A stretch of DNA of 64,000 nucleotides from Deinococcus psychrotolerans (GTDB lineage Bacteria > Deinococcota > Deinococci > Deinococcales > Deinococcaceae), in assembly GCF_003860465.1 (NCBI RefSeq), contig NZ_CP034183.1:443501-507500 (forward strand), in the 5' to 3' direction. Position numbers and translations under genes: made by a program. Positions 43,834 to 54,220 of this stretch are shown here, one piece after another. Every line of letters begins with the position of its first letter. Position 1 is the stretch's first letter. A model generated the notes under the pieces. That model searched no databases. It was not told the origin of the DNA and was given only the letters and a program-made list of their open reading frames with translations.

Positions 43834-43834
43834 A

Positions 43835-44239
43835 GTGAGACTGCTTGGAATCGGCCTGCTGGGTTTGGGCCTTTCCAGCTTGGCCGCCTCAGCAATGGTT
43901 GCGCCCAAAAACGCGTCACTCACGGACGAAACGCCGATTTATGTTCGGCAGAATGTGCAAACAACTCTAGTTTCAGCTTATGCGGACGGCTCGAAGGCGC
44001 TTGAGCTTGGTTGTCGGGGTGATAGGATTTATGGTCAGCAAGACTGGAATGGCTCTAAGATAGTCGCCAGTGTGCTGATTTTTGATCCAAATATAGGCAA
44101 AGTGACAGCCAGCATGACCATGAGCAAACGAGATAAACGCATTTTAGAACCTGAAACAGGTAAGTACAGCGCCGTCTGTGAATCGGGAACTGTGGTTTTG
44201 CGTTTGGGTGAAGGTGTGAAGCTGATTGAATTGAAGTAA
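43835..44239 (+). CDS. Small secreted protein
   Basis: About 134 residues from the GTG at 43835, two bases after the previous stop. This start gives a clean signal peptide (MRLLGIGLLGLGLSSLAASA); an in-frame ATG at 43802 lies inside the preceding gene. The mature part (ETPIYVRQNVQTTLVSAYADGSKALELGCRGDRIYGQQDWNGSK) has two cysteines and looks like a small beta-rich fold. Base composition in its second half is more AT-rich than the neighbours, which may signal relaxed constraint or acquisition. No family recognised. Confidence 0.6.
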   Translation: MRLLGIGLLGLGLSSLAASAMVAPKNASLTDETPIYVRQNVQTTLVSAYADGSKALELGCRGDRIYGQQDWNGSKIVASVLIFDPNIGKVTASMTMSKRDKRILEPETGKYSAVCESGTVVLRLGEGVKLIELK

Positions 44240-44548
44240 AGGCAGAAAGGAGCGAATCGTCATTCGGGGAGCGTAAAGGCTGCGAGGACAGTTTGACGTT
44301 CTTAGAAAAAGCCTGAGTGTCAAACAACGCAGGCCACCGCTTCCGAAGAAGGGTGGCCTGCGCTGTGCTGCTTCCCGCCGTCAGCACCTTGGTCATAAAG
44401 AGAAATGGTGCGCGGTGCAGTTCTGGAGTGCAAAGTGCTGGGCAAAAAAGTGAGGAGGGCATTACCCCTCTACGCTGCCCCAGCGCGACATGTGCCTGTC
44501 TTGACCCACAGGCGGGGTTTGGCGCTCGCCCGGCGCGGCGCAGCGCCT
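44240..44548. other. Structured spacer, possible ncRNA
   Basis: About 310 bases without a credible gene. The strongest element is GCAGGCCACC (44329-44338) paired with GGTGGCCTGC (44352-44361). On the minus strand the loop is CTTC-TTCG-GAAG, a C(UUCG)G-capped hairpin. Other pairings lie further right: GTGCTG/CAGCAC near 44364-44389, and GAGGG/CCCTC near 44455-44470 followed on the minus strand by CTCACTTTTTT. It does not match tmRNA, 6S, RNase P or SRP motifs I know. Confidence 0.35.
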
Positions 44549-45007
44549 TTACTCTAGCAAATCGTGTTGCCAGTTGGCCTGCTGAATTTCGGTTTCCAGT
44601 TTGCGGCGCTCCTGAGCTAGGGTGTCCGTTTGTGCCTGAAGCTCGCGGACTGGCAAGTGCGACACCCAGCGCAACTCGCTCCGGGTTTGCCGCGCCTGCC
44701 CCGAACTGGCCGCCGCAATAGCGCTGCGGTACTGCGTCAGGCGCAGATCCAGAATTTCGCGGTGCGCGAGTGCGTCCGTAAGCGTGCGCCGAGCGTCAAG
44801 GCGGGCAGCGCTGTTGCTGTGGTGGATTCGGGGAACGAGGTAATCCATTCTTGCAAAGATTTGGTCGAGTTCGGCCATCAAGGCAAGAGGGTCTTCACTG
44901 GGCGCTTCATTTTCTTGACTCCGGGCATTCAACTGAATACGGTCTTGAAGTTGGTGAATGCGCTTTTGCAAATCAGCGCGTTCAATGAGGGCTTCGGCAA
45001 TTTTCAC
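44549..45007 (-). CDS. DIP1984 family protein
   Basis: A 152-residue, largely alpha-helical protein beginning MKIAEALIERADLQKRIHQLQDRIQLNARSQENEAPSEDPLALM, the standard opening of the DIP1984 (septicolysin-like) family, followed by NSAARLDARRTLTDALAHREILDLRLTQYR and a coiled-coil end (LQAQTDTLAQERRKLETEIQQANW). No signal peptide or membrane helix is present. The family has no established function despite the toxin-like name. A structured spacer follows it. Confidence 0.85.
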   Translation of the reverse strand: MKIAEALIERADLQKRIHQLQDRIQLNARSQENEAPSEDPLALMAELDQIFARMDYLVPRIHHSNSAARLDARRTLTDALAHREILDLRLTQYRSAIAAASSGQARQTRSELRWVSHLPVRELQAQTDTLAQERRKLETEIQQANWQHDLLE

Positions 45008-45038
45008 GGTTTGAGCCTAGCAGATACGGGTATCACCC

Positions 45039-46310
45039 TTACCAATTCTCAAAACTCGCCCGCAAAATTGCTTCCAAATCCGCTTCGCTGGGCGTCTTTG
45101 GAGCCACCGCCAAAAGCCGCTGCTGTTTCACGGCTCCGGCCACCAGCTCCGGCAAATCCTGTTCGGTGTAACCCAGTTCGCTCAGCCCACTGGGCGCACC
45201 CACCTCCCGCATCAGCGCGATCAGGGCGTCGGGCAAACTGTCCGGGCCGGGGTCTTGAATCGGCCTGCCGGTCAACCACTCGGCCACTTGCAAATGGCGC
45301 TCCGGCATCGCTTCGTAAGTAAAGCGGAACGCCGCGGGCGCGGTGACGATCACCGAAAAGCCGTGCGGAATAAACGGGCTGGGGTAGCCCTCGGCTTGGT
45401 ACTCGTGCTTTAGGCCCGCAACCGGGTAAGCGCACGAATGCGGAATATGCACGCCCGCCGAGCCGAAGCCCACGCCCGCCATGGTGGCCGCCAACATCAT
45501 CATTCCCCGCGCCTCCAAGTCGTCCGCGTCTGCCACTGCCCGACGCAAATACTGGCCGCCGTACCGCAGCGCCTGACTGCTCCACACGTCAGCCACCGGA
45601 TTGCTGCCCTGATAGGGGGGGCGCTCGTCTGGCGTTTTCGGTTGAGGGCGGCTGTCAAATGGGCGGCTGAGATAGCTCTCGGCGGCGTGACACACCACGT
45701 CCAGGCCCGCCGAAGCGATCACCGCACTTGGAGCGCTGCGGGTCAGTTCGGGGTCGACGATGGCCTGAGAAGGCCGCAAATAACGGTGCGAGATGCCGGT
45801 TTTGACCTTCAGTTCCGGCAAATCCAGCACCGCGACGGTGGTCGCTTCCGAGCCGCTGCCCGGCGTGGTCGGAATGGCGAGGTGGGGCAGCAGCGGGCCA
45901 GTGGGTTTGCGCCCCGCACCAATTGGAGCGTTGACGTACTCCAAAATCTCGCCGCCGTGCGTCAGCAGCAAATTGGCGACTTTGGCAGTGTCTATGCTGC
46001 TGCCGCCGCCCAGCGACACGAAGCCGTCCGGATTGAAGGCGCGGGCAAAGGCCACCGCTTCTTCGAGCGACTCCAGAGTGGGCTCCACGCGGCTGCGGTC
46101 AAACACGCTGACCTCAATCCCAACCGATCTGAGCTGCGCCGCCACGTCATCTACAATGGGCAGCCGCGCCACGTGCGGATCGGTGATGAGGATGACCCGC
46201 CGCATCCCCAACCGGGCGGCTTCCCAGCCTGCCTCGCTCGCCGCGCCGCGCCCGAATTTGACCGGAGTGGCTTCCATCGTGAAGACGGTTTCGTGCGTTT
46301 GATGTGTCAT
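45039..46310 (-). CDS. Hydroxyacid-oxoacid transhydrogenase-like iron alcohol dehydrogenase
   Basis: A 423-residue group III iron-type alcohol dehydrogenase. KFGRGAASEAGWEAARLGMRRVILITDPHVA opens the Rossmann-like domain; GFVSLGGGSSIDTAKVANLLLTHGG binds the cofactor. IPTTPGSGSEATTVAVLD, SAGLDVVCHAAESYLSRPFDSRP and GVHIPHSCAYPVAGLKHEY match the ADHFE1-type hydroxyacid-oxoacid transhydrogenases, with metal-binding Asp/His residues. Such enzymes couple 4-hydroxybutyrate oxidation to 2-oxoglutarate reduction; the substrate here is inferred by family. TATACT ends eight bases before the ATG. Confidence 0.9.
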   Translation of the reverse strand: MTHQTHETVFTMEATPVKFGRGAASEAGWEAARLGMRRVILITDPHVARLPIVDDVAAQLRSVGIEVSVFDRSRVEPTLESLEEAVAFARAFNPDGFVSLGGGSSIDTAKVANLLLTHGGEILEYVNAPIGAGRKPTGPLLPHLAIPTTPGSGSEATTVAVLDLPELKVKTGISHRYLRPSQAIVDPELTRSAPSAVIASAGLDVVCHAAESYLSRPFDSRPQPKTPDERPPYQGSNPVADVWSSQALRYGGQYLRRAVADADDLEARGMMMLAATMAGVGFGSAGVHIPHSCAYPVAGLKHEYQAEGYPSPFIPHGFSVIVTAPAAFRFTYEAMPERHLQVAEWLTGRPIQDPGPDSLPDALIALMREVGAPSGLSELGYTEQDLPELVAGAVKQQRLLAVAPKTPSEADLEAILRASFENW

Positions 46311-46368
46311 AAGCCGTCAGTATAGAAGGCGTGTCAGCACAGAGAGGGTTCCTCGACTTTCACGGTGT

Positions 46369-46725
46369 TCAGTGAGGCTTGAAGGCTTCCCCACGCGGCT
46401 CGGCAACCAGATCGGGGCGGCCCGAATCCTGAAAGACTTCGTGAATCTCCAAGCTGTTGGGGCCGCTGAAGGCCTCTTTGGGCAGCGAACCGGAGCGGGC
46501 GTGTCCCTGAATGAAAGCGTCTGAGCGCGTCCACGCTTCAAACTCCGCTCGGCTGTTCCAAAGCGTCAGCACGATGTACGGCTCTTGTGGGTTGACGGGC
46601 CGCAAGACTTGGTTGCTGACAAAGCCGGGCATCTCGTCGACCAAGCGGGCGCGGTCACGGAAGCGTTCTTCAAACCTCTCGGCGTATTCGGGTTTGACGG
46701 CAATGCGGTTCATCACGGTAATCAT
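46369..46725 (-). CDS. Antibiotic biosynthesis monooxygenase-type protein
   Basis: A 118-residue protein with a ferredoxin-like ABM fold: MITVMNRIAVKPEYAERFEERFRDRARLVDEMPGFVSNQVLRP, then PYIVLTLWNSRAEFEAWTRSDAFIQGHA. The N-terminal Asn, the Trp in LTLWNS and the His in QGHA resemble the residues of IsdG/HmoB-type heme-degrading monooxygenases, so heme degradation is possible but unproven. GGAGG before the ATG supports the start. It stands alone between the transhydrogenase and a spacer. Confidence 0.88.
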   Translation of the reverse strand: MITVMNRIAVKPEYAERFEERFRDRARLVDEMPGFVSNQVLRPVNPQEPYIVLTLWNSRAEFEAWTRSDAFIQGHARSGSLPKEAFSGPNSLEIHEVFQDSGRPDLVAEPRGEAFKPH

Positions 46726-47016
46726 CGGTGGTTCCTCCGTTGGAGTAAGAATGCAGCAGTAAGCTTGCAGTTTGCCCCGCTGCCATCAGGCTAGCGAATA
46801 CGGCTTGGTAAAGATGAGACTCGGTAAAAAGAAAGAGGATCGTTGCAATTCCGCCGGACTGGGGGAAAAGAGAAGCTGCGTTCGCTACGACGATGATTGA
46901 TCTCACCCAGTAGCTTCAGGTGCAGAGCGGCCCCGTCCCCTGAGCAACAACAAACGCCCCAGCTTGGCGGCGTACTCAGGGTGAACAGCGGTGCTTTGGC
47001 TTAGGCTGGTCTGACC
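46726..47016. other. Spacer upstream of the GNAT gene
   Basis: About 290 bases. The right half reads on the minus strand as HPEYAAKLGRLLLLRGRGRS, protein-like but without a start codon or ribosome binding site, so it may be a gene remnant or chance. No clear promoter, repeat or hairpin was seen. Confidence 0.3.
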
Positions 47017-47403
47017 GTGAATATCCGTTATGCCGTCCGTGAGTTGCCCGATCTCTCCGCTTACCAAACCCTCTGGGCGCTGGCTTGGGGTGGAGCAGGT
47101 TCGCCGAGTCTGCAGCGCTTAGAGCACAGCCTGACGTGGGTTTGCGCTTACGATGGCCCGCAGCTCATCGGCTTCGTCAACGTGGCTTGGGACGGCGGCG
47201 TTCACGCTTTTTTGCTCGACACCACCGTGCATCCTGAGTTCCAGCGTCAGGGCGTGGGCCGTGAGCTGGTGCGCCGCGCGGCCGGAGCTGCCCGTGAATG
47301 CGAAATCGACTGGCTTCACGTGGACTTTGAGCCGCATCTGCGGAGCTTTTACCGGGCGTGCGGCTTCCGGGCCACCGAAGCAGGCTTGATCTACTTAACT
47401 TGA
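47017..47403 (+). CDS. GNAT family N-acetyltransferase
   Basis: A 128-residue protein from a GTG start. The acetyl-CoA site reads LLDTTVHPEFQRQGVGRELVRRAAGAAR, the usual Q/RxxGxG/A motif, preceded by the beta-strand PQLIGFVNVAWDGGVHAF and followed by WLHVDFEPHLRSFYRACGFRATEAGLIYL. The substrate is not deducible. It is upstream of etfBA but has its own spacing and probably its own transcript. Confidence 0.88.
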   Translation: MNIRYAVRELPDLSAYQTLWALAWGGAGSPSLQRLEHSLTWVCAYDGPQLIGFVNVAWDGGVHAFLLDTTVHPEFQRQGVGRELVRRAAGAARECEIDWLHVDFEPHLRSFYRACGFRATEAGLIYLT

Positions 47404-47415
47404 GAGCCAGTTGTC

Positions 47416-47445
47416 TTGAGAGAAGTCTGTGTAAACTGCTAAACT
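47416..47445 (+). promoter_or_regulatory. Candidate promoter of etfBA
   Basis: TTGAGA (47416-47421) and TAAACT (47440-47445) are separated by 18 bases, about 50 bases upstream of etfB. A second TAAACT at 47432-47437 overlaps the spacer. The leader carries GGAGG before the start codon. Confidence 0.4.
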
Positions 47446-47497
47446 TGTACCGAGTCTAATTTGAGAGAATAAACAAGTATTCAACTGGAGGCAAGAC

Positions 47498-48259
47498 ATG
47501 AAGATTTTGACTTTGATCCGGCAAGTGCCGGACGCCGAAGCCCGCGTGCGGCTGAGCGGCAACACCATCGACTTAGACGGCACCACAGTGGTGATGGACG
47601 GCATGGACGAATACGGCGTGGAAGAAGCGCTGCGTCTGCGTGAAAGCGGCGCGGGCGTAGACGAGATTATCGCGCTGGCGGTTGGCCCCAAGCGCAATGA
47701 GGACGCCCTCAGAACCGCGCTGGCGATGGGCGCAGACCGCGCCGTGCATGTGGAAACCGATGAGCGCTTAGACGCCGTGTCGCTGAGCAAGGTGGTGGCT
47801 GAACTGGCCAAGGCTGAAAACGCCGAACTGATCTTGGTGGGCGGTCAGGAAGCCGACTGGGACTCGCAGGCGCTGGGAGCCGCCACCGCCGAGCGACTCG
47901 GCTGGCCGCAACTGACCTGGACGAACGAACTCAAGCTAGAAGGCGACAAGCTCACCGGCAGGCACGACGTAGACGAAGGCAACGAAAGTTTTGAAGCCAC
48001 GCTGCCCGCCGTCGTGACCACCCAGCAGGGCCTCAACGAGCCGCGTTACCCGACCTTGCCCAACATCATGAAGGCCAAGAAAAAAGAACTTCGCAAAGAC
48101 GACTTGGCCAGCTATAACGCCGCCAGCAAAGTCAAGTTCATCAGCGCAGAAATCCAGACCCGCGCCCGCATGAACAAAATCATTGACGGTAAAGACCCGC
48201 AGGCAGCGGCGGCGCAACTGATTGATCTTTTGCGCAATGAAGCGAAGGTCATCAAGTAG
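47498..48259 (+). CDS. etfB: Electron transfer flavoprotein beta subunit
   Basis: A 253-residue subunit binding AMP and pairing with EtfA to carry electrons from acyl-CoA dehydrogenases to ETF-quinone oxidoreductase. It begins [20 protein letters not shown] and contains [61 protein letters not shown] and [28 protein letters not shown], the ETF-beta signature. GGAGG precedes the ATG. etfA follows after about 55 bases. Confidence 0.95.
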   Translation: MKILTLIRQVPDAEARVRLSGNTIDLDGTTVVMDGMDEYGVEEALRLRESGAGVDEIIALAVGPKRNEDALRTALAMGADRAVHVETDERLDAVSLSKVVAELAKAENAELILVGGQEADWDSQALGAATAERLGWPQLTWTNELKLEGDKLTGRHDVDEGNESFEATLPAVVTTQQGLNEPRYPTLPNIMKAKKKELRKDDLASYNAASKVKFISAEIQTRARMNKIIDGKDPQAAAAQLIDLLRNEAKVIK

Positions 48260-48314
48260 CGCAGGAACCGCTCTCACTTGCTTCCCCTTTCTTCCCCTCC
48301 AAAGGAGCACTTCC

Positions 48315-49265
48315 ATGATTTTAATCGTTGCAGAACACGCTGACGGCAAACTTGCCAAAGCCACCTTAGAAATGGTCACGGCGGCGCGTGGCACCGGACG
48401 AGAAGGCCCGATCACCATTTTGGTACTCGGCCAGAATGTGGCCGGAGTGGCGAGCGAAGCGGCCGCCGTCGCCGACCAAGTCTTGGTGGCCGACAGTGCT
48501 GGCTTGGCGCAGTACAGCGCCGAAACTTGGGCCGCCGCCGTTGCCCAAATTGCCCAGGAAGGCGAGGCGCACACCGTCATCACGCCGGGCAGCCGTTCTG
48601 GCCGCGAGTACGCGCCGCGTGTGGCCGTCAAGCTGGACGCGCCTTACTTGGAAGACGTGATTTCGCTCAGCGGCAGCGGTGCAGGTCTTCAGGCCCAGCG
48701 CTACACCTATCTCGCCCGTGTCACTGAAACGGTGGAGGCGGAGGGAGCAGTTACCGTGATCAGCGCCAAGCCCGGCAGTTTCGCGCCTGCCGCGCCCGCT
48801 GCCGCCGCTGGTGAGCAGTACGACGTCGATCTAGAGCTGCCCCAGAGCCGCGTCACCATTACCGGCAAGAGCATGGAGAAGTCCAGCCGCGTGGCCCTCA
48901 GCGAAGCCGACGTGATCGTGACCGGCGGACGCGGGGTGGGCAACGCCGAGAATTTCAGTAAGTTTGTAGAACCGCTCGCCGACAACCTCGGTGCAGGCGT
49001 GGGCGCGACCCGCGCAGTGGTGGACGCAGGTTGGCGGCCTTACGCCGAACAGGTCGGCCAGACCGGCAAAACCGTGCAGCCAAAAGCGTACATCGCGCTG
49101 GGGGTGTCGGGCGCGGTGCAGCACCTCTCGGGTATGGGCAAGAGCAAATTCATCGTGGCTATCAACAAAGACGCCGAAGCGCCGATTTTCAAGGTTGCCG
49201 ATTACGGCATCGTGGGCGACGTGAACGAGATTGTTCCGGCGCTGATTGAGGCGAGTAAGCGGTAA
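48315..49265 (+). CDS. etfA: Electron transfer flavoprotein alpha subunit
   Basis: A 316-residue FAD-binding partner of EtfB. Domain I spans about residues 1-180 ([54 protein letters not shown]). Domain II has the FAD motif [43 protein letters not shown], then [24 protein letters not shown] and [28 protein letters not shown] ten bases before the ATG fixes the start. No ETF dehydrogenase gene is nearby. Confidence 0.95.
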   Translation: MILIVAEHADGKLAKATLEMVTAARGTGREGPITILVLGQNVAGVASEAAAVADQVLVADSAGLAQYSAETWAAAVAQIAQEGEAHTVITPGSRSGREYAPRVAVKLDAPYLEDVISLSGSGAGLQAQRYTYLARVTETVEAEGAVTVISAKPGSFAPAAPAAAAGEQYDVDLELPQSRVTITGKSMEKSSRVALSEADVIVTGGRGVGNAENFSKFVEPLADNLGAGVGATRAVVDAGWRPYAEQVGQTGKTVQPKAYIALGVSGAVQHLSGMGKSKFIVAINKDAEAPIFKVADYGIVGDVNEIVPALIEASKR

Positions 49266-49482
49266 AGAAGATTCACGCCTTACCCGCTCGCTCAAATAGA
49301 TGCAAAGCAGGCCGCTCGGTGAAAACTGGGCGGTCTTTGCTTTGGCTTGAAGTCCCGAAAATGGGGGAGGAGCTAGACAAACAAATGAGATTTGTCTTAG
49401 AGTAGAGCCAATCAAACTAAAGTTGCCACGCTGGCTTGTGGGTCTTGGCCCCGAGCGGAGACGCGGCGCTAGGAGCGCTCAG

Positions 49483-50109
49483 ATGAAAAAATACCTTGCT
49501 CTTCTCGCCGCCGGCCTCTTGCTCGCTTCGTGTAGCCAACAATCCAAAATGCATACTTCTGCGCTCAGTCCCTACGCCGAGCGGCCCGAACTCCAAGACG
49601 CTCAAAGTCAGGCGATTTTGCAGCAGTACGGCGACGACGCTGGACTCCTCGCCGCGATGCAAGAAGCTTATAACGAAGTGCCGCGCCAGCTCAGCTTGCC
49701 GGCCGCTCCGGCGTTGACTGGGCTTGACCTCGCCTCAGACCGCCTCGCGTACGTCAAGGGAGTGAGCTGGGGCAGCGTGGCGTATTACAACGTCCAGTAC
49801 GCCAACCGCTTCAGTCCCGCTTATCCGGGCTTGGATTTCAGCCGCGACGGTTGCTCTACGCCCAGTGGCCTCGGCCTCAGCTACACCGAAGATTTCCGGC
49901 CGGCCTGCAATGTCCACGATTTCGGCTACCGCAATCTCAAGGTGTTTCAGCGAACCGACGCCAACCGCCGCACCACTGACGAAGCCTTTTACACCAACAT
50001 GAAAGGCATCTGCAATGCCAAGCCCTGGTACAAAGAGCCGCCTTGCTACGCCGCCGCTTACGCTTACTATCAGGGCGTGCGAATCGGCGGCGGCAGCAGC
50101 TTCGAGTAA
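49483..50109 (+). CDS. Prokaryotic phospholipase A2 lipoprotein
   Basis: A 208-residue protein with a lipoprotein signal, [17 protein letters not shown], lipidated at C17. The C-terminal domain (about 105-205) matches the prokaryotic phospholipase A2 family: [33 protein letters not shown], with the catalytic His145-Asp146 pair and paired cysteines C124/C142, then [13 protein letters not shown] and a further disulfide pair. Enzymes of this family cleave the sn-2 ester of phospholipids using calcium. It should act on the outer side of the membrane. AGGAGCG precedes the ATG. Confidence 0.9.
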   Translation: MKKYLALLAAGLLLASCSQQSKMHTSALSPYAERPELQDAQSQAILQQYGDDAGLLAAMQEAYNEVPRQLSLPAAPALTGLDLASDRLAYVKGVSWGSVAYYNVQYANRFSPAYPGLDFSRDGCSTPSGLGLSYTEDFRPACNVHDFGYRNLKVFQRTDANRRTTDEAFYTNMKGICNAKPWYKEPPCYAAAYAYYQGVRIGGGSSFE

Positions 50110-50175
50110 ACCCCTTTGGCAAAGGTGAACGTTGTCCGGCTTGTGCAGTGCGCCGAGCAGGGTTTAGCCTGAGCC

Positions 50176-50457
50176 ATGACCACTGCCGCCGAACTCAACG
50201 CAAACTGGGCCGATCAACTCTCAGCGCCTTACCGGCAGGTCTGGCAAAAAATGCAGGCCGAGGGCGTCAGCGCCGAGTGGACAGACGACCATGCTCCGCG
50301 CTTTGTGGTCAGCCAAGCCAACAACGTGCTGGCCAGCCACCTCAAAGGCGCTCGTCCGGTAGGTGTGGTGGTGCCCGCCGCCCTGTTTGAAGCGGGCCAC
50401 AAGCTGGAAGCCGAGAATCCTGAGCGCCCGATTTTGCCGGCAGTGGCCTCGATTTAA
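50176..50457 (+). CDS. Hypothetical protein
   Basis: A 93-residue protein, MTTAAELNANWADQLSAPYRQVWQKMQAEGVSAEWTDDHAPRFVVSQANNVLASHLKGARPVGVVVPAALFEAGHKLEAENPERP. It has no signal peptide or known motif. TAGCCT (50165-50170) ends five bases before the ATG, so it is leaderless. Its 3' end overlaps that of the convergent YkgJ gene by four bases, a tight arrangement that supports both ORFs. Function unknown. Confidence 0.68.
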   Translation: MTTAAELNANWADQLSAPYRQVWQKMQAEGVSAEWTDDHAPRFVVSQANNVLASHLKGARPVGVVVPAALFEAGHKLEAENPERPILPAVASI

Positions 50458-51170
50458 GCGAACTCGATCACTTCGGGATGCTCCAAGCCCGCTTGCCGCG
50501 CTTCCCGGAGGGCCGCGCCTTTGTTGCCCCGCTCGATGGCCGCCATAAAAGTAGGGTTGGCTGCCAGCGTGGTCAGCACCCAAAAGTCTCCCCACGCTTC
50601 CAGGTTCCAGGCTTTTTGCATGGCGCGGCTGCAACTCGCCCAGATCGGTTCGCTCATCTCTTCGAGCGGCGCAATGAAATGGGTCTCCCCGTCGGTGCCC
50701 AGCGTTTGCCTGACTTCCCGCCCGTATTCGCGGCGCTCGGTTTTGGTCATGCCTTCCCAGGTGCCTTCCTGGCAGTACACCGCCGGAAACGCGCTGAAGG
50801 TGTCGCGGCAGCGGGTCGGGCGCACCTCGTAGCGGGTACACGCGCCGTCTGCGCCCAGCAGCGGACAGTAGCCGACGTTGAGGCGGTGGCGGCTGACATA
50901 TTCGTCCTCGCTCGGCGCGGTGCGGGCGTTGTGGATGACTTTGCGGGCGTGTTTCTCGACTTTGCGGGCTTCTTCGGGCGTCAGGACACTGGCGATCAGG
51001 GCGGCCTCGGCAAGGCTCAGGCGAATCGGCATGTTGCAGCAGCCAAAGCAGCCCGCGCCGCAGTAGACTTGCCCGCCCGCCGCCTTGAATTCTTGCAAAA
51101 ATTGGCCCGCCTCCCCCTCATAGCGGGCGTAAGCGGCTCGGACGGTTTGAAGGAGAGCTGGAGAAGTCAT
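50454..51170 (-). CDS. YkgJ family cysteine cluster protein
   Basis: A 238-residue protein with the YkgJ-type cysteine cluster: VYCGAGCFGCCNMPIRLSLAEA, then YCPLLGADGACTRYEVRPTRCRDTFSAFPAVYC. These cysteines are expected to bind zinc or an Fe-S cluster. The C-terminal 90 residues (FWVLTTLAANPTFMAAIERGNKG) are helical. TATCTT ends six bases before the ATG (leaderless). The role of the family is unknown. It is convergent with the small gene at 50176. Confidence 0.88.
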   Translation of the reverse strand: MTSPALLQTVRAAYARYEGEAGQFLQEFKAAGGQVYCGAGCFGCCNMPIRLSLAEAALIASVLTPEEARKVEKHARKVIHNARTAPSEDEYVSRHRLNVGYCPLLGADGACTRYEVRPTRCRDTFSAFPAVYCQEGTWEGMTKTERREYGREVRQTLGTDGETHFIAPLEEMSEPIWASCSRAMQKAWNLEAWGDFWVLTTLAANPTFMAAIERGNKGAALREARQAGLEHPEVIEFA

Positions 51171-51219
51171 AGCCGCAAGATAGTGCGTTCACGGCGTTGA
51201 AACTTTGAAGTCCTTCCAT

Positions 51220-52020
51220 TCAGGCTGGCCGCTTCTCAAACCCCAGTTGCGTTTCGGTGTCCTTGAAGCCCACAGCGCGGTAAAGGCGGATGGCAAGGTA
51301 ATCGGGATCAGCCACCATCACCAGCGTTTGGGCATTCATTTGTTCAAAGCCGTACTGGGCGGCGAAGTGGACTAAGTTTGAGGCCAATCCCTGCCCCCGC
51401 GCTTCAGGCCGGGTTTCTACGCTTTGGAAGCGGGCCACGCCGCAACCGTCTGTGTAAAGGCCCATTCCAGCTTCCATTTGCCCATTCACGAACGCACCGA
51501 ACCATCCGCCATGCCCAGCTTCGGCCATGCGCCGCGCTTCCCGCATCCGCTCCTCAGCATGAATTTGGTAGCTTTGAGCTTTCACCGTGTCGTTACAGGC
51601 CAGTCGGAGCTGTAAAGCCTGTGCCCAGTCATCGTCTCTGGTGAGCTTCCGGTATTCGCCCCGCATATTGGGCCGCGCTGGGGGCCTGAGATCTGCTCGG
51701 CCTGCCGTCATCACCGTGTTTGGAGCAAGTTCAAATCCGGCGGCTTCAATTTCAGCGGCTACTTCTCCGAGTTGACCATCAGTACAGTCCACGCCAAAAG
51801 TCATGTGCTTGGCGGCAGGAAAAGCGGCTCTAAACTCGGCTTGCCAGCGTTCAAACTCGCCGGAAGCGGGCAGAGACTTGTAGAGCAAAAAATTTCCCCA
51901 CCAGAAGCCGGGATTGCGTGGCGTGCGAATAGTAAAATGACCGCTCTGCTCTTCAAGCTGGCTACCGCACAGTCGTAGCAGCATCAAATCCGTTCGGTAG
52001 CCTAACGATTTCACATCCAT
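51220..52020 (-). CDS. GNAT family N-acetyltransferase
   Basis: A 266-residue protein. The C-terminal half (about 130-262) is a GNAT domain with FGAFVNGQMEAGMGLYTDGCGVARFQSVETRPEARGQGLASNLVHFAAQYG and LVMVADPDYLAIRLYRAVGFKDTETQLGF. The N-terminal half (FWWGNFLLYKSLPASGEFERWQAEFRAAFP) is a non-catalytic GNAT-like copy seen in two-domain members. TACACT ends seven bases before the ATG (leaderless). Substrate unknown. Confidence 0.86.
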   Translation of the reverse strand: MDVKSLGYRTDLMLLRLCGSQLEEQSGHFTIRTPRNPGFWWGNFLLYKSLPASGEFERWQAEFRAAFPAAKHMTFGVDCTDGQLGEVAAEIEAAGFELAPNTVMTAGRADLRPPARPNMRGEYRKLTRDDDWAQALQLRLACNDTVKAQSYQIHAEERMREARRMAEAGHGGWFGAFVNGQMEAGMGLYTDGCGVARFQSVETRPEARGQGLASNLVHFAAQYGFEQMNAQTLVMVADPDYLAIRLYRAVGFKDTETQLGFEKRPA

Positions 52021-52124
52021 TTTGTTTAGTGTAAACAGGGCGGCAGATTTACGCTTCAGCCAAATGGCTCAGATTCCCGCCGCTGCCCCTGTGCTTATCC
52101 ACGCCTGCCCGCTAGACTGTCGGG

Positions 52125-53912
<1,788 letters not shown>

Positions 53913-53941
53913 GCAAGACTACACGGTAACAACGGGTTCGG

Positions 53942-53974
53942 AAAAAGGCGCAGCGGTCAAGTTGCGCCTTTTTT
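53942..53974 (+). terminator. Intrinsic terminator of lepA
   Basis: AAGGCGCA (53945-53952) pairs with TGCGCCTT (53963-53970), flanked by an A-run on the left and TTTT on the right, 30 bases after the stop codon. Confidence 0.88.
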
Positions 53975-54150
53975 CTCGTCTGAATCAGGCTTTTTAGGGT
54001 TGTGAGTTCCAATGAACCGTGACTTGGTTTGCCAAGACATGTGAAGAATTGAGCGCCAATGTTCTGACAAAAGGCGATTTTGGCGGTTGCGACATCCCGT
54101 TTCGTCATCCTTTTCCCGGTAACCCCCTAAGACAGAGGCCTTTGGGGGGC

Positions 54151-54179
54151 TTGACACCGCAACTGACCGGAGGGTAAAT
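54151..54179 (+). promoter_or_regulatory. Promoter of the two-component system
   Basis: TTGACA (54151-54156) matches the -35 consensus; GTAAAT (54174-54179) is 17 bases downstream. The leader to the kinase ATG is about 35 bases and has no obvious ribosome binding site. Confidence 0.5.
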
Positions 54180-54220
54180 GTGGGGTTTTTGTCATAAGCG
54201 GCTTCCTAAACTGCCCTCAG

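Larger units (their letters stand above)
53913..54220. other. Spacer between lepA and the two-component system
   Basis: About 308 bases. It holds the lepA terminator (53942-53974), a hairpin of CCCCC-TAAG against CCTT-TGGGGG (54123-54149) and the kinase promoter at 54151-54179. Between about 53980 and 54120 no gene or clear structure is seen; the sequence is more AT-rich than the flanking genes. Confidence 0.5.

Noticed and set aside
44055..44462. 135-codon minus-strand ORF in the structured spacer
   Set aside because: No start context or motif, and it overlaps the secreted gene at 43835; the hairpin explains the region better.
46850..47016. Minus-strand reading HPEYAAKLGRLLLLRGRGRS as a gene end
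   Set aside because: No start codon or binding site and too short to judge; kept only as a note in the spacer entry.
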